This document shows positions 50,449-62,211 of a stretch of 64,000 nucleotides of DNA, one piece after another; positions within the stretch are counted from its first letter, which is position 1; each line of letters starts with the position of its first letter. The stretch is from Propionivibrio dicarboxylicus (lineage in GTDB: Bacteria; Pseudomonadota; Gammaproteobacteria; Burkholderiales; Rhodocyclaceae): contig CAMDMZ010000007.1 in NCBI GenBank assembly GCA_945902805.1, forward strand, positions 62,001 through 126,000. The letters are read 5' to 3'. The position numbers and the translations under genes were made by a program. Under the pieces are notes generated by a model. That model made no database searches and was not told the origin of the DNA. It saw nothing but the letters and a program-made list of their open reading frames with translations.

Positions 50449-52440
50449 TCATCCGCGGTTGAACCAGAACGTCAGCAATGCAAACACGCCGATGATCATG
50501 GAAAACGCGTATTGGTAAATATGGCCGGTCTGAAATAGACGGACGACCGCAGATATCCAGCCAATCGCGCGCGCGGAACCATTAACCATGGCACCGTCGA
50601 TCAGAAGCTGATCCCCGCCCTTCCACAAACCTCGTCCCAGCATTCGCGAACCGGCGGCGAAAAACACTTCGTTGAATTTGTCAAAGTAATACTTGTTCTC
50701 CAACAAGGTAAAGATCGGCATCGCCATCTTCTGTATCGCCGCTGGAATATCAGGCCGCTTCAAGTAAAAGAACCAGGCGACGGCAACACCAGACACTGCA
50801 AGGATGAAGGGTAGGCTGGTGATGCCATGAAGCGCCATGGCCATTGGTCCATGGAAGCTTTCAGCCATATGCGACATTGCCGGATGTTTGGCGGCATCAA
50901 CAAATATTGACGTCCCGAACCAGTCGCCAAACAGCATTGGCTGGATCGTAATGAAACCAATCAATACAGAAGGAATCGCAAGGAGCACCAAAGGTAAGGT
51001 CACCACCCATGGCGATTCATGCGGTTTGCCATCACCATGATGGTCATCGGAGTGACTGTCATGATGTTCATCGTGCGGCACTTGATCGTAGCGTTCCTTA
51101 CCGTGAAATACCAGGAAGTACATGCGGAAGGAATAAAATGCCGTGACGAAGACGCCGGCAACGACGGCAAAGTAGGCGAATCCGGAGCCGGCGAGATTCG
51201 ACGCGTGTACCGCTTCGATAATCGAATCCTTGGAATAGAACCCTGAAAATAACGGGAATCCGATCAAGGCCAGCGAACCGAGCAAAGATGTTATCCAGGT
51301 GATCGGCATGTATTTGCGCAAACCACCCATGTAGCGAATATCTTGATTGTGATGGCAGCCGATGATGACCGAGCCGGCGCCAAGGAATAGCAGTGCCTTA
51401 AAAAAGGCATGGGTCATCAAATGGAAAACTGCCACGGAATAGGCTGACACACCGAGAGCGACAGTCATGTAGCCTAGTTGTGAAAGCGTCGAGTAGGCGA
51501 CCACACGCTTGATGTCATTCTGGATGATGCCCAGGAAGCCCATGAACAAGGCCGTGATGGAGCCGATCACCAGAACAAAAGTTAGCGCAGTATCGGACAA
51601 CTCGAAGAGTGGTGACATTCTGGCCACCATGAATATACCCGCCGTCACCATGGTCGCGGCGTGAATCAGGGCCGAGATGGGTGTGGGACCTTCCATGGAA
51701 TCTGGCAACCAGACATGTAGCGGCACCTGCGCTGATTTGCCCATGGCGCCGATGAATAAGCCGATACAGATTGCCGTGATCAGCGGCCAACCGGTTACCG
51801 ATTCGGTGATGGCGGCCAGCGCTTCGCGCTTGGCAAACACCTCGGCGTAATCGAGTGTTCCGGCGTAGGCGGCAATCAAGCCAATACCGAGCAGAAAACC
51901 AAAGTCGCCGACTCGGTTAACAAGAAATGCCTTCAAATTGGCGTAGATCGCTGTGGGTCGTGTGTACCAGAATCCAATCAGCAAATAGGAAACCAAACCC
52001 ACCGCTTCCCAGCCAAAGAATAACTGGACGAAGTTGTTGCTCATCACCAGCATCAGCATCGAGAACGTAAACAACGATATATAGCTGAAGAATCGCTGAT
52101 AACCAGGATCATCGACCATGTATCCGATGGTGTAAATATGCACCATCAAGGAGACGAACGTGACCACGAGCATCATCATGGCCGTCAATGGATCGATTAG
52201 GAAGCCGATTTGCAGCGTGAGACCACCTGACTGAAGCCACGTATAGACAGTGCCATTGAAGACATTGCCGGCATTCACGTCCTGATAAACAACCACAGAA
52301 AGAGCGAACGCAATGGCTACACCGAGAATCGTTACGACGTGCGATCCGGCGCGGCCAATGAGCCGGCCAAACAATCCGGCAATGATGGCACCGGCCAAGG
52401 GAGCCAGAGGAATAAGCAAATAGGTGGTTTTCATGTCCAT
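50449..52440 (-). CDS. nuoL: NADH-quinone oxidoreductase subunit L
   Basis: A 663-residue antiporter-like subunit with about 16 membrane helices and the long lateral helix near the C-terminus. Conserved elements are FFGWEAVGLVSYLLIGFWYTRP, GKSAQVPLHVWLPDSMEGPTPISALIHAATMVTAG and DIKRVVAYSTLSQLGYM. A His/Asp-rich loop (HDEHHDSHSDDHHGDGKPH) near residue 465 is variable in the family. Confidence 0.96.
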   Translation of the reverse strand: MDMKTTYLLIPLAPLAGAIIAGLFGRLIGRAGSHVVTILGVAIAFALSVVVYQDVNAGNVFNGTVYTWLQSGGLTLQIGFLIDPLTAMMMLVVTFVSLMVHIYTIGYMVDDPGYQRFFSYISLFTFSMLMLVMSNNFVQLFFGWEAVGLVSYLLIGFWYTRPTAIYANLKAFLVNRVGDFGFLLGIGLIAAYAGTLDYAEVFAKREALAAITESVTGWPLITAICIGLFIGAMGKSAQVPLHVWLPDSMEGPTPISALIHAATMVTAGIFMVARMSPLFELSDTALTFVLVIGSITALFMGFLGIIQNDIKRVVAYSTLSQLGYMTVALGVSAYSVAVFHLMTHAFFKALLFLGAGSVIIGCHHNQDIRYMGGLRKYMPITWITSLLGSLALIGFPLFSGFYSKDSIIEAVHASNLAGSGFAYFAVVAGVFVTAFYSFRMYFLVFHGKERYDQVPHDEHHDSHSDDHHGDGKPHESPWVVTLPLVLLAIPSVLIGFITIQPMLFGDWFGTSIFVDAAKHPAMSHMAESFHGPMAMALHGITSLPFILAVSGVAVAWFFYLKRPDIPAAIQKMAMPIFTLLENKYYFDKFNEVFFAAGSRMLGRGLWKGGDQLLIDGAMVNGSARAIGWISAVVRLFQTGHIYQYAFSMIIGVFALLTFWFNRG

Positions 52441-52449
52441 GTGCTCAAC

Positions 52450-52755
52450 TTATCCCTTGAGGCTGTCAAGATCATCGACGTGAATCGAGGAAAGATTGCG
52501 GAACAATACAACCAGGATCGCAAGTCCGATACCAGCCTCTGCGGCGGCGACAACAAGGATAAAGACGACAATCAACTGTCCAGCAAGATCATTCAGATAA
52601 TGCGAGAAGGCCACAAAATTGATGTTGACCGCCAACAGCATCAGTTCGATGGACATCATTAGCACGATGAGGTTTTTTCGATTGAGAAAAATCCCAACCA
52701 CGCCAATAGAGAAAAGAATTGCAGCCAAGACCAGGTAATGCGACAAGGACACCAT
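52450..52755 (-). CDS. nuoK: NADH-quinone oxidoreductase subunit K
   Basis: A 101-residue, three-helix membrane subunit of exactly the usual length when started at [15 protein letters not shown]. The conserved Glu residues lie in [20 protein letters not shown] and [17 protein letters not shown]. The longer upstream frame overlaps nuoJ and has no family similarity. Confidence 0.97.
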   Translation of the reverse strand: MVSLSHYLVLAAILFSIGVVGIFLNRKNLIVLMMSIELMLLAVNINFVAFSHYLNDLAGQLIVVFILVVAAAEAGIGLAILVVLFRNLSSIHVDDLDSLKG

Positions 52756-52759
52756 TACC

Positions 52760-53368
52760 CTACTCCCCCTGCTCTTTCTCTGCTGCCATGCGTACCAGCC
52801 GAATTCGATCAGCACGCTTGACGGAAATTTGAGTCGCCGGATCAACAGCTTTGGTGTCGCGGCGGCTACGCATTGTGAGGGTAACAGCCGCAATCACCGC
52901 AACCAACAGAACCATCGATGCGAGTTCAAACGGGAAGTAATACTCAGTGAATAAGGCGCGGGCCAGCTCCTTGGTATTGCTGTAATCGGCCGGGAAACTG
53001 TGGTTAGGCAGATTCTCGAGCCCAAAGTAACGACCGGTCAGGACGATCGTCATTTCCGCTGCCAACAGGATGCCGATCCCAGCACCGAGCGGCAAGTATC
53101 GCCAAAACCCTTCTCGCACACGCTCGATATTGATATCGAGCATCATAACCACGAACAAAAACAGGACCATTACCGCGCCAACATAAACGATGATGAGGAT
53201 CATTGCCAGAAACTCGGCCTGCAGCAGCACCCAAAGTCCCGCCGCATTGATAAACGCGAGTACGAGGAACAGTACCGCATGCACCGGGTTACGGGCTGAA
53301 ATCACACGGAGCGCAGCGACGATCAGCACTGTGGCGAATATGTAGAAAAGGACGGTCTTAAATTCCAT
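52760..53368 (-). CDS. nuoJ: NADH-quinone oxidoreductase subunit J
   Basis: A 202-residue five-helix membrane subunit ([60 protein letters not shown]). The Tyr/Gly-containing third helix ([14 protein letters not shown]) holds the pi-bulge used in gating. A charged C-terminal tail of about 30 residues follows. It is 26 bp after nuoI. Confidence 0.95.
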   Translation of the reverse strand: MEFKTVLFYIFATVLIVAALRVISARNPVHAVLFLVLAFINAAGLWVLLQAEFLAMILIIVYVGAVMVLFLFVVMMLDINIERVREGFWRYLPLGAGIGILLAAEMTIVLTGRYFGLENLPNHSFPADYSNTKELARALFTEYYFPFELASMVLLVAVIAAVTLTMRSRRDTKAVDPATQISVKRADRIRLVRMAAEKEQGE

Positions 53369-53394
53369 GGGATGTCTGGGTCGGCTGGCCGGGG

Positions 53395-53880
53395 TTAGCG
53401 GTAAGGCGCATCCGATGCGCGGTCAGCGGCAATCTGGGACTCGTAACGGTCACCATTGGCCAGCAGCATCTGTTTGGTGTAGTAGAGGTCGCCACGCGTC
53501 TCACCGTGGTATTCGAATACACGGGTCTCAACAATGGCATCGACCGGGCAGGCTTCTTCACAGAAACCACAAAAAATACACTTTGTCAGGTCGATATCGT
53601 ATCGGGTAGTACGGCGACTGCCATCGTCACGTTGAGCGGACTCGATGGTAATCGCCATAGCAGGGCATACAGCTTCGCAAAGTTTGCAAGCGATGCAACG
53701 CTCCTCACCATTAGGGTAACGACGCAAGGCATGAAGCCCACGAAAACGAGCGCTTTGCGGAGTTCGCTCCTCTGGATACTGAATCGTGATCTTGCGCGCG
53801 AACATGTAACGTCCGGTCAGCGCCAAACCCTTAAACAGTTCCTTGAGGAACAGACTACCGATGAAATCCTGGGCGCCCAT
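53395..53880 (-). CDS. nuoI: NADH-quinone oxidoreductase subunit I (2x 4Fe-4S)
   Basis: A 161-residue peripheral-arm subunit that carries clusters N6a and N6b. The two motifs are [16 protein letters not shown] and [16 protein letters not shown]. The N-terminal helix ([22 protein letters not shown]) lies at the membrane surface. Length is typical. Confidence 0.97.
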   Translation of the reverse strand: MGAQDFIGSLFLKELFKGLALTGRYMFARKITIQYPEERTPQSARFRGLHALRRYPNGEERCIACKLCEAVCPAMAITIESAQRDDGSRRTTRYDIDLTKCIFCGFCEEACPVDAIVETRVFEYHGETRGDLYYTKQMLLANGDRYESQIAADRASDAPYR

Positions 53881-53901
53881 GTCAGTGTCCTTTATTCCGT
53901 G

Positions 53902-54951
53902 TCATTTCCAGATACTCAGCGGTGTCATCATCCACACACCGACGACAAGGATCCAAACCAGCGTAATCGGAATGAACACTTTCCAGCCCAGACGCATGAT
54001 CTGGTCGTAGCGAAAACGCGGGAAGGTCGCACGAATCCAAAGGAAGAAAAATAGTACGGCGGCCATCTTTGTGGCCAGCCAATAAAAGCCATCCGGCAGG
54101 AAGCCGATCGGGGAGAGCCAGCCGCCAAGGAAAAAGGTGGAGACCATCGCCGCGACCAGAATCATGTTGGCGTATTCGGCGAGGAAAAACATGGCGAACG
54201 CCATGCCTGAATATTCGACCATATGACCGGCAACGATTTCCGATTCCCCTTCGACCACATCAAACGGTGCGCGATTGGTTTCGGCAACACCTGAAATCAG
54301 ATAGATCGCGAACATGGGGAACAAGGGTAGCCAGTTCCAGGACAGGAAATTCAGTCCCATGGCAGCAAATCGCCCCTGATCCTGCGCACGCACAATATCC
54401 GACAGGTTGAGACTGCTCGACACCATCAATACGGTGATCAACGCAAGCCCCATGGCGATTTCATAGGAAATCATCTGGGCCGAAGCACGCATGGCACCAA
54501 GGAATGGATACTTGGAATTGGATGCCCATCCGGCGATGATCACTCCATAGACACCAAACGAGGTCACTGCCAGCAGGTAGAGGACGCCTGCGTCGATGTT
54601 CGACAGGACCCAACCGTCTGAAAACGGAACGACGGCCCACGCAGCCAAGGCTGGCGCGATCGACATGATCGGTGCCAAGACAAACAGTTTCTTGTCTGCG
54701 GCAGCCGGAAACATGATCTCTTTCAGGAAGAGTTTTACGCCATCGGCTATCGGCTGCAGCAAACCCCAGGGACCAACCCGATTGGGACCAATGCGAACCT
54801 GCATCCAGCCAATGATCTTCCGCTCCCAGAACGTCAGATAGGCGACGCACAGCATCAGCGGCGCAATGATCAGGACAATCTTCAGCAATGTCCAGACCAA
54901 AGGAAAGAGCGGGCCGAGCAACGCTTGTACGGGAGCCAGGATTTGATCCAT
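53902..54951 (-). CDS. nuoH: NADH-quinone oxidoreductase subunit H
   Basis: A 349-residue membrane subunit forming the quinone-site interface. Conserved loops are [31 protein letters not shown] and [28 protein letters not shown]. The start MDQILAPVQ at 54951 overlaps the nuoG stop by one base; the further upstream ATG lies inside nuoG. Confidence 0.97.
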   Translation of the reverse strand: MDQILAPVQALLGPLFPLVWTLLKIVLIIAPLMLCVAYLTFWERKIIGWMQVRIGPNRVGPWGLLQPIADGVKLFLKEIMFPAAADKKLFVLAPIMSIAPALAAWAVVPFSDGWVLSNIDAGVLYLLAVTSFGVYGVIIAGWASNSKYPFLGAMRASAQMISYEIAMGLALITVLMVSSSLNLSDIVRAQDQGRFAAMGLNFLSWNWLPLFPMFAIYLISGVAETNRAPFDVVEGESEIVAGHMVEYSGMAFAMFFLAEYANMILVAAMVSTFFLGGWLSPIGFLPDGFYWLATKMAAVLFFFLWIRATFPRFRYDQIMRLGWKVFIPITLVWILVVGVWMMTPLSIWK

Positions 54952-57311
54952 CACAGCTTCTCCACCGTGAGCGTGGCCGTAAGAGCGCCAACCGCAATAG
55001 TCGTCGGATGGGCGGCGGCGATACGCACACAATCCACGGGTACGCCTGCGTCAGCGCGGAGAACAAGCTCTGCAACCGCCGTCCCGCCAAAACCGATTTT
55101 TGCACCTTGGCCAGCAGCCAGTCCGAGCTTTGCCAGCGTCGCCGGATTGATGCTCGCCACAGGCACTTGCGCGTCGTGGGTTAGTTGCAAAGCCGCCGAA
55201 CGACGCGCCAAAGCGTCAGCAAAATGAATCGGCACGTCGGCAATGCGTTGGAGGCCTGTCGACGGTGATGTTGTCAATGAAAGATCCATACCATCAAGCG
55301 CATTGTTGAGCCCGGCGACAAAAACAGGCAGGCTGTCCTTGCTACAGCTCAATGCTTCGTTGCGTACATCCTCGCTGCTGTTGTAGTCAAAGCCAGCCAG
55401 TTGAAGCAAATTTCCGAGAACGCGGAGAATTTTCCAGGCGGGGCGGCTCTCGCCTAACGGCTTGACGGTCGCATGAAATCCTTGCAGACGGCCTTCCATA
55501 TTGACGAAACTACCCGATGTCTCGGTAAATGGCGAGATCGGCAGAATCACATCGGCGTAATCAAGTGCAGCGGCAGACTTGAACGATGAAAGGGTGATGA
55601 CTGTCGCCGCTTTCTGCAAGGCCGCCAGTGCGGCAGCCCCGTTGGCACAGTCAAGCTCGGGCTCAGCACCCAGAATGAAGTAGGCTTTGCGCGGTTGATC
55701 AAGCATCGACGATGCGTTCATGCCGGGCTTTCCGTTGAGTCCGGGCACGGCCTTGGCAACATAAGCACCGACACTGTTTGCCGCTTCGCCAAGGAAACCG
55801 AACGCGCCTCCCAGCAAGCTGGCCAGTTTCCCGGCAAGCAGTTGCAGTTGGGCCGCCTGAATGTGGTGCTGCGCGAGGTTGCCAAGGAGAATACCCGGCC
55901 GGCTCCCTGAGCAAAGGCTGTCCGCGATGCGTCGCGCTTCGTCGGAAACCGTCACCAAAGCACAGGCAGCATCCACTGCGGCACCCTTGGTTTCGGCGAC
56001 CGCTTTGAGAATCTGAGCCAGCAGAGTGGGTAGTTGTGCCGGCGCGGCGATCGCCTTGGCGTGTAGCTTGATCAACAAATCATCGTCGCTGCAATGCAGA
56101 ACGTTGATTTGAGATCCCTTCTTGGCCGACTGACGCAGACGCTGGGCGAGCAACGGTTGATCCTTGCGCAGGAACGAACCCACGACGAGAACGCGATCCA
56201 GTTGCGCTACCTCAACGATCGTCATCCCCAACCAAGGCGTACCTTTCCGCTTGCTATCAGCAGTGAAATCGCTTTGCCGCAGCCGGGAATCAAGGTTTTC
56301 ACAGCCGATGCCACGGAACAGCTTTTGCGCCAGGTAAAGATCTTCGAGAGTTGAATGTGGACTAAGCAAGGCACCGATCGCATCGCCGCCGTAATTCTTA
56401 GCAACATCACGCAAGGCGTGAGAAACATAGTCAAGGGCGACATTCCAATCCACCTCTCGCCAGATTCCGTCCTGCTTAACCATTGGCTTGGTCAAACGCT
56501 CGTCGCTATTCAGTGCCTCGTATGAAAAGCGATCCTTGTCTGAAAGCCAGCACTCATTGACGTCTTCGTTTTCAAGTGGCAGCACGCGCATCACACGATC
56601 ATGCTTGGTCTGGACGATCAGATTGGCGCCGAGTCCATCGTGTGGGCTCACTGACTTGCGGCGGGAAAGCTCCCATGTGCGTGCCGAGAAGCGGAATGGC
56701 TTGGAGGTCAGCGCGCCGACCGGGCAGAGATCAATCAGGTTGCCTGATAGCTCGGAGTCAACCGTCTTTTCGACGAAAGGCATCACTTCGGCACGTTCGC
56801 CGCGAAACGCCTGACCGAGTTCCATCAATCCGGCAATCTCTTGTGTGAAGCGGACGCAACGCGTGCAATTGATGCAACGTGTCATGTCGGTCGCGACCAA
56901 GGGGCCGAGATTTTTGTTGGGTACGACGCGCTTTTCTTCGGCGTAGGCCGATGCCGAATTGCCATAACCCACGGCAAGATCCTGCAACTGGCATTCACCA
57001 CCCTGATCGCAAATCGGGCAATCCAGCGGGTGGTTTATCAGCAAAAATTCCATCACGCTTTTCTGTGCATTAACCGCCAGATCAGAATGCGTGAACACCT
57101 TCATGCCATTGGTAACGGTGGTCGCACAAGCGGGCATCGGCTTGGGCGCCTTCTCAACCTGTACCAGACACATGCGGCAATTGGCCGCGATGGAAAGCTT
57201 CTTGTGATAGCAGAAGTGGGGAATATAGGTTCCCAACTGGTGCGCCGCCTCGATGATCGTGCTGCCATCCGCGACTTGCAGCAGCTTGCCGTCGATTTCA
57301 ATCTCGACCAT
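54951..57311 (-). CDS. nuoG: NADH-quinone oxidoreductase subunit G
   Basis: A 786-residue large Fe-S subunit. The N-terminal ferredoxin 2Fe-2S motif is [25 protein letters not shown]; the next is [14 protein letters not shown] with the His-coordinated region, then [16 protein letters not shown]. The rest is a molybdopterin-enzyme-like fold without the cofactor. The C-terminal [13 protein letters not shown] contains a degenerate copy of the interspersed word, the only copy seen in the nuo operon. Confidence 0.96.
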   Translation of the reverse strand: MVEIEIDGKLLQVADGSTIIEAAHQLGTYIPHFCYHKKLSIAANCRMCLVQVEKAPKPMPACATTVTNGMKVFTHSDLAVNAQKSVMEFLLINHPLDCPICDQGGECQLQDLAVGYGNSASAYAEEKRVVPNKNLGPLVATDMTRCINCTRCVRFTQEIAGLMELGQAFRGERAEVMPFVEKTVDSELSGNLIDLCPVGALTSKPFRFSARTWELSRRKSVSPHDGLGANLIVQTKHDRVMRVLPLENEDVNECWLSDKDRFSYEALNSDERLTKPMVKQDGIWREVDWNVALDYVSHALRDVAKNYGGDAIGALLSPHSTLEDLYLAQKLFRGIGCENLDSRLRQSDFTADSKRKGTPWLGMTIVEVAQLDRVLVVGSFLRKDQPLLAQRLRQSAKKGSQINVLHCSDDDLLIKLHAKAIAAPAQLPTLLAQILKAVAETKGAAVDAACALVTVSDEARRIADSLCSGSRPGILLGNLAQHHIQAAQLQLLAGKLASLLGGAFGFLGEAANSVGAYVAKAVPGLNGKPGMNASSMLDQPRKAYFILGAEPELDCANGAAALAALQKAATVITLSSFKSAAALDYADVILPISPFTETSGSFVNMEGRLQGFHATVKPLGESRPAWKILRVLGNLLQLAGFDYNSSEDVRNEALSCSKDSLPVFVAGLNNALDGMDLSLTTSPSTGLQRIADVPIHFADALARRSAALQLTHDAQVPVASINPATLAKLGLAAGQGAKIGFGGTAVAELVLRADAGVPVDCVRIAAAHPTTIAVGALTATLTVEKL
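55078..55101 (-). repeat. Interspersed 25-bp word, copy M (degenerate, inside nuoG)
   Basis: About 20 of 24 positions match the word in minus orientation. It is read in frame as KIGFGGTA, the same frame as copies E, K and L. It may be a decayed copy or a chance match in a permissive position. Confidence 0.5.
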
Positions 57312-58654
57312 TACGCCGCTCCCGCTGTTGGTGCGGCACGAAAGAAGCCGCTACCCGCGTATTGCGCTGTGGGATCAACGAGACACTTCTTGTTCTCGAT
57401 GTGATATTCGAATTCGCTCTTGAAATGCTTGATGAAACTACGCACTGGAAATGCGGCAGCATCCGCCAAGGCACAAATGGTCTTGCCCATCATGTTGTCG
57501 GTGACGCGATTGAGCAATTCAAGATCTTCAGGACGTCCCTCGCCATGCTCAATGCGATGCACGACACGATACAGCCAGCCGGTACCCTCACGGCATGGCG
57601 TGCATTGGCCGCAGGACTCTTCAAAATAGAAGTAGGCCAAACGCTCCAGCGCCTTCACCATACACACGGTCTCGTCCATAACGATCACGGCACCTGAACC
57701 GAGCATGGAACCGGCCTTGGATATCGAGTCGTAATCCATGGTGCAGTTCATGATCACGTCCGCCGGCAATATCGGCGCTGACGAACCGCCAGGAATCACG
57801 GCCTTGAGCTTTCGCCCACCGCGCACTCCACCGGCCATTTCGAGCAGTTTGGCAAACGGTGTTCCCATGGGGACTTCGTAATTGCCGGGTCGATTGACGT
57901 GTCCGGAGACCGAAAAAAGCTTGGTGCCCCCATTATTCGCCTTACCGAGATTCAGGTAGGCCTCGCCCCCCATGCCGAGAATGAAGGGAATTGCAGCAAA
58001 GGTTTCAGTGTTGTTTATCGTCGTTGGTTTGCCGTAGAGACCGAAGTTCGCCGGAAACGGCGGCTTGAAACGCGGCTGGCCCTTCTTACCCTCAATCGAC
58101 TCAAGGAGACCGGTTTCTTCGCCACAAATATAGGCGCCGTAACCGTGATGGGCAAACAGGTCAAAGCTAAAACCGGATCCGAAGATGTCGTTGCCCAGAT
58201 AACCTGCGGCACGCGCCTCGTCCAAGGCCTCTTCGAAGCGCTGATAAACCTCGAAGATCTCGCCGTGAATATAGTTGTATCCACGTGCCGCACCAACGGC
58301 ATAGGCAGCAATGATCATGCCTTCAATCGTCGAATGCGGATCGTAGCGCAGAATGTCACGATCTTTGAATGTGCCAGGTTCGCCCTCGTCAGTATTGCAG
58401 ACGACGTACTTCACGGGGGCCGCCTTGGGCATGAAGCTCCACTTCAGACCGGTCGGAAAACCTGCACCTCCACGTCCGCGCAATACGGACTTCTTGATCT
58501 CGTTAATGAGATCGTCCTGCGTCATTTTGTCGGCGAAAATTCGCTTCAGCTGCGCATAGCCGCCACGCGCCTCGTAGTCCTTGAGACTCCAACCAGCATC
58601 ACCCTTCGACCAACCGGTCGTCAGCAGCGGGTTAATTGTGTCGATCAGAGCCAT
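57311..58654 (-). CDS. nuoF: NADH-quinone oxidoreductase subunit F (NADH-binding)
   Basis: A 447-residue flavoprotein that holds FMN, the NADH site and cluster N3. The NADH-binding loop is [19 protein letters not shown], the FMN region [16 protein letters not shown], and the cluster ligands [15 protein letters not shown] with a later Cys in [13 protein letters not shown]. The start [11 protein letters not shown] at 58654 lies 1 bp after the nuoE stop. Confidence 0.97.
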   Translation of the reverse strand: MALIDTINPLLTTGWSKGDAGWSLKDYEARGGYAQLKRIFADKMTQDDLINEIKKSVLRGRGGAGFPTGLKWSFMPKAAPVKYVVCNTDEGEPGTFKDRDILRYDPHSTIEGMIIAAYAVGAARGYNYIHGEIFEVYQRFEEALDEARAAGYLGNDIFGSGFSFDLFAHHGYGAYICGEETGLLESIEGKKGQPRFKPPFPANFGLYGKPTTINNTETFAAIPFILGMGGEAYLNLGKANNGGTKLFSVSGHVNRPGNYEVPMGTPFAKLLEMAGGVRGGRKLKAVIPGGSSAPILPADVIMNCTMDYDSISKAGSMLGSGAVIVMDETVCMVKALERLAYFYFEESCGQCTPCREGTGWLYRVVHRIEHGEGRPEDLELLNRVTDNMMGKTICALADAAAFPVRSFIKHFKSEFEYHIENKKCLVDPTAQYAGSGFFRAAPTAGAA

Positions 58655-58655
58655 C

Positions 58656-59138
58656 TTATTTGCACTCCGCCAACAACTTGTCAATCTCGTCCGGCAGCAT
58701 GAAGCTGCACATACGCTTGTTGTTCACCAACATCACCGGAGCATCACCGCAGGCGCCCATGCATTCGCCTTCTTTCAACGTGATCTTTCCGTCAGCCGTC
58801 GTCTCATTGAAATCGATGCCCAGCTTTTGTTTGAGATAGTCCGCCGCATGAACGCCGCCCGATAGCGCACAGGGTAGATTAGTACACACCGTCAGCTTGA
58901 ACTTGCCAACCGGTGCAAGATCGTACATGTTATAGAAGCTGGCTACCTCATAGGCCGCCATCGGCGCCATGTCGAGATAGTTGGCGACAAATTCGATTGT
59001 TTCCTTCGCCAGCCAGCCCTTTTCATCCTGCGCGATTGCCAACGCTGCCATCACGGCCGACTGCTTCTGATCCGCCGGGTATTTAGCGATCTCGCGATCA
59101 ATTTTCTTCAGTGCGTCCTGGCTGAGCATGGTTTCCAT
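58656..59138 (-). CDS. nuoE: NADH-quinone oxidoreductase subunit E (2Fe-2S)
   Basis: A 160-residue thioredoxin-like ferredoxin subunit carrying cluster N1a. The four ligands are in [12 protein letters not shown] and [11 protein letters not shown]. The N-terminal helical bundle has [16 protein letters not shown]. The start could also be the Met at residue 4 ([10 protein letters not shown]). Confidence 0.96.
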   Translation of the reverse strand: METMLSQDALKKIDREIAKYPADQKQSAVMAALAIAQDEKGWLAKETIEFVANYLDMAPMAAYEVASFYNMYDLAPVGKFKLTVCTNLPCALSGGVHAADYLKQKLGIDFNETTADGKITLKEGECMGACGDAPVMLVNNKRMCSFMLPDEIDKLLAECK

Positions 59139-59162
59139 GGCTGTATCCGTATGACACCCGAC

Positions 59163-60416
59163 CTAGCGGTCGGTATCCCCCAACACCAGATCGATGGTAC
59201 CAATGATGGCTGTTACGTCGGCAATCATGTGCCCGGAAGCCATTTCATTGCAGGCGGCCAAATGCGGGAATCCTGGCGAACGGAGCTTTAAACGATACGG
59301 TTTGTTGGCACCATCGGAAACCGCCCAGACGCCAAACTCACCTTTCGGGTGCTCGATCCCTGCATAGACCTCACCCTTGGGCACATGAATGCCCTCGGAG
59401 AAAAGCTTGAAGTGATGAATGAGCTCTTCCATATTCGACTTCATGCCTTCTCGCGAAGGCGGCGCGACCTTATGGCTCGCAGAGATTACCGGCCCCGGAT
59501 TTCCGCGCAGCCAGTCTATGCATTGACGAATGATTCGATTCGACTGGCGCATTTCTTCCATACGCACCAGATAACGATCGTAGCAGTCACCATTCACCCC
59601 AACAGGGATATCAAACTGCATCCGGTCATAGACTTCATAGGGCTGCTTTTTGCGCAAATCCCATTCGATACCGGATCCACGCAGCATCGGACCAGTGCAA
59701 CCCAACTGCAATGCTCGCTCCGGACTAACCACACCCACACCGACGGTACGCTGCTTCCAGATGCGATTGCCCGTCAGCAGAGTCTCGTACTCATCGACAT
59801 AGGTCGGGAAGCGCTGTGTGAAGTCATCCAAAAAGTCGAGCACAGAACCCTGGCGATTGGCATTCAAGACTTTGATATCGTTGGCGTTCTTGAAACGATT
59901 TTCCTCGTATTGCGGCATACGATCCGGTAGGTCGCGATACACGCCACCCGGCCGGTAATAGGCCGCATGCATGCGGGCACCCGAAACCGCCTCGTAAAGA
60001 TCCATCAGATCTTCGCGCTCACGGAACGTATACAACACCATGGTCATCGCACCGATGTCCAGCGCATGCGTACCAATATTCAGCAGGTGGTTCAGGATGC
60101 GTGTGACTTCATCCATCATGACACGTATGTACTGCGCGCGCAGCGGGACATCGAGACCAATGAGTCGCTCAATCGCTAAACAGTAGGCATGCTCGTTACA
60201 CATCATCGACACGTAGTCGAGGCGGTCCATGTAGGGCACGCTTTGAATCCACGTCCGCGTTTCCGCCAACTTCTCGGTGCCGCGATGCAGCAAACCAATA
60301 TGCGGGTCAGCACGAACAACCACTTCGCCATCGAGTTCAAGCACCAAACGCAATACGCCGTGGGCGGCCGGATGCTGCGGGCCGAAGTTGATGGTGTAAT
60401 TCTTGATTTCAGCCAC
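59163..60416 (-). CDS. nuoD: NADH-quinone oxidoreductase subunit D
   Basis: A 417-residue 49-kDa-type subunit at the quinone site. The start is GTG at 60416 (read as [22 protein letters not shown]), giving the usual length; upstream ATG codons add residues foreign to the family. The quinone-contact His and Tyr lie in [12 protein letters not shown] and the early [23 protein letters not shown] lies upstream. It overlaps nuoC by 8 bp, so translation is coupled. Confidence 0.96.
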   Translation of the reverse strand: MAEIKNYTINFGPQHPAAHGVLRLVLELDGEVVVRADPHIGLLHRGTEKLAETRTWIQSVPYMDRLDYVSMMCNEHAYCLAIERLIGLDVPLRAQYIRVMMDEVTRILNHLLNIGTHALDIGAMTMVLYTFREREDLMDLYEAVSGARMHAAYYRPGGVYRDLPDRMPQYEENRFKNANDIKVLNANRQGSVLDFLDDFTQRFPTYVDEYETLLTGNRIWKQRTVGVGVVSPERALQLGCTGPMLRGSGIEWDLRKKQPYEVYDRMQFDIPVGVNGDCYDRYLVRMEEMRQSNRIIRQCIDWLRGNPGPVISASHKVAPPSREGMKSNMEELIHHFKLFSEGIHVPKGEVYAGIEHPKGEFGVWAVSDGANKPYRLKLRSPGFPHLAACNEMASGHMIADVTAIIGTIDLVLGDTDR

Positions 60417-61023
60417 GGCCGCCAACCTTTCCATCACCCTGGCCATAGGTTTCTTCACGCACGACCCGCGGCGTAACCTCACGCGGCTCAATCGTTACCG
60501 GTTGATAGACCACGCGATGAAGGTCAGCGTCGTAGCGCATCTCAACATAGCCAGAAACCGGAAAATCTTTGCGAAACGGGTGACCGATGAATCCATAGTC
60601 AGTCAGAATCCGCCGCAGATCCGGGTGCCCGGCGAAGTGAATACCAAAGAGGTCAAAAGCTTCCCGCTCGTACCAGTTCGCACTGTTCCAGATTTCGACC
60701 ACTGAATCCAATACCGGGAAGTCGGGATCTTCGGCGAACACGCGAACTCGCAAACGACGGTTGTACTTGATCGATGTCAGATGACAAACAGCGGCGAAAC
60801 GCCCCCCTGCCCACCCGGCAAATGTTGAATAGTCGATACCACTCAAATCAATCAATTGCTCAAAAGAGAATGCCGGATCATCACGCAATTGGCGCACAAC
60901 GTCGAGATAACCGGAGGCAGGCACCTCTATGGTGATCTCACCCACGGCGATCACCGGTTGACCTATGCGATCACCGAAGGCAGTCGTGAGATCCTGAGAG
61001 AATTTTTCGAGTTTGGCGCTCAT
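60409..61023 (-). CDS. nuoC: NADH-quinone oxidoreductase subunit C
   Basis: A 204-residue 30-kDa-type subunit. The signature ERE in [40 protein letters not shown] is clear. It is a separate gene, not the NuoCD fusion found in enterobacteria. Confidence 0.96.
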   Translation of the reverse strand: MSAKLEKFSQDLTTAFGDRIGQPVIAVGEITIEVPASGYLDVVRQLRDDPAFSFEQLIDLSGIDYSTFAGWAGGRFAAVCHLTSIKYNRRLRVRVFAEDPDFPVLDSVVEIWNSANWYEREAFDLFGIHFAGHPDLRRILTDYGFIGHPFRKDFPVSGYVEMRYDADLHRVVYQPVTIEPREVTPRVVREETYGQGDGKVGGRG

Positions 61024-61041
61024 GGAATTGATCGTGGCGTA

Positions 61042-61518
61042 TCAGCGGGCGATGGTGTAGGTACGCTTGATCTTGTTCTGCAACTGGATGATGCCGTAGA
61101 GCAACGCCTCGGCTGTTGGCGGACACCCCGGCACATAGATATCGACCGGAACAATGCGATCACAACCGCGCACCACCGAATACGAGTAGTGATAATAACC
61201 ACCGCCATTGGCACAGGAGCCCATCGAGATCACCCAGCGCGGTTCGGTCATTTGGTCATAGACCTTGCGCAATGCCGGCGCCATCTTGTTGGTCAGCGTA
61301 CCAGCCACAATCATCACATCGGACTGACGCGGACTCGCCCGGAAGACAACACCAAAGCGATCAAGATCGTAGCGCGAACAACCGGCGTGGATCATCTCGA
61401 CCGCACAACAAGCAAGACCAAAGGTCATCGGCCACATGGAGCCTGTGCGCGTCCAATTGATCAGCTTGTCCAATGAGGTCGTGACGAAGCCTTCCTGCAG
61501 AACTCCTTCGATGCTCAC
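61042..61518 (-). CDS. nuoB: NADH-quinone oxidoreductase subunit B (cluster N2)
   Basis: A 158-residue subunit carrying the terminal cluster N2. Tandem cysteines are in [13 protein letters not shown], with further ligands in [12 protein letters not shown] and [13 protein letters not shown]. It is 18 bp before nuoC. Confidence 0.97.
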   Translation of the reverse strand: MSIEGVLQEGFVTTSLDKLINWTRTGSMWPMTFGLACCAVEMIHAGCSRYDLDRFGVVFRASPRQSDVMIVAGTLTNKMAPALRKVYDQMTEPRWVISMGSCANGGGYYHYSYSVVRGCDRIVPVDIYVPGCPPTAEALLYGIIQLQNKIKRTYTIAR

Positions 61519-61534
61519 GCCTGCGTCCCTTTTC

Positions 61535-61909
61535 TCATTCCCAATCCAGTGCGCCCTTGGCCCAGGCGTAGATGTAACCGATGATCAGGATCCCCATGAA
61601 GACGAACATCTCGGTTAGCCCGAAAAATCGAAGAGAGTCGTTCTGGATGAGTTCTTTGTAAATTGACGCCCACGGATACATGAACGCGACCTCAAGATCA
61701 AAAATAATGAACATGATCGCAAACAGGTAGTAGCGCACGTCGAACTTCATGCGCGCATCCTCGAACGGTGCAAAACCGCATTCGAACGGGGACAGTTTCT
61801 CGCTATCAGGGCGGTACGGAGCGACCAGCCAACCCAACAAAATTGGCGCGCACCCGAAGGCTAGGCCGACGAGAATAAACACTAAGACGGGAAAGTAGTT
61901 TTCCAACAT
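61535..61909 (-). CDS. nuoA: NADH-quinone oxidoreductase subunit A
   Basis: A 124-residue three-helix membrane subunit. The conserved loop [44 protein letters not shown] is complete, including the Cys used in the active/deactive switch region. It is the first nuo gene and lies 108 bp after tRNA-Leu. The ribosome binding site is weak. Confidence 0.96.
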   Translation of the reverse strand: MLENYFPVLVFILVGLAFGCAPILLGWLVAPYRPDSEKLSPFECGFAPFEDARMKFDVRYYLFAIMFIIFDLEVAFMYPWASIYKELIQNDSLRFFGLTEMFVFMGILIIGYIYAWAKGALDWE

Positions 61910-62017
61910 TTTAGGTGGGCAATGCCACGAGTACAGCCTCTATGTTTTTCGGCTCCATTTAAGCTGGAGACGTTCCACTTCCAATGCTACACAAACCTTG
62001 AAATTGCTTTCAGCAAC

Positions 62018-62102
62018 TGGTGCCGACGGTGAGACTCGAACTCACACGGCTCTCGCCACTACCCCCTCAAGATAGCGTGTCTACCAATTTCACCACGTCG
62101 GC
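62018..62102 (-). tRNA. tRNA-Leu (GAG)
   Basis: An 85-base gene including an encoded CCA. The acceptor stem pairs GCCGACG with CGTCGGC; the T-arm has GTTCGAGTC and the loop TTGAGGG gives anticodon GAG. A long variable arm (GTAGTGGCGAGAGCCGTGT region) confirms a class II tRNA. The secG-tRNA-Leu-nuoA order is common in betaproteobacteria. Confidence 0.96.
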
Positions 62103-62113
62103 TTTTTCACCAT

Positions 62114-62151
62114 CGCTGAAGCGGCCGAATTATATATCAACCGATTCAGCG
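62114..62151. promoter_or_regulatory. TATAAT (minus strand) within a CGCTGAA/TTCAGCG dyad, upstream of tRNA-Leu
   Basis: A minus-strand TATAAT at 62134-62129 lies 26 bases before the tRNA 5' end. It is flanked by perfect 7-base inverted arms at 62114-62120 and 62145-62151. It could be a tRNA/nuo promoter or a secG attenuator. No -35 at 17 bp is convincing. Confidence 0.4.
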
Positions 62152-62211
62152 CTTCATGCAATGCAACAAAAAATCTTATCGACCCAGGTTCCTGAAAGAA
62201 CTTACAGCGAT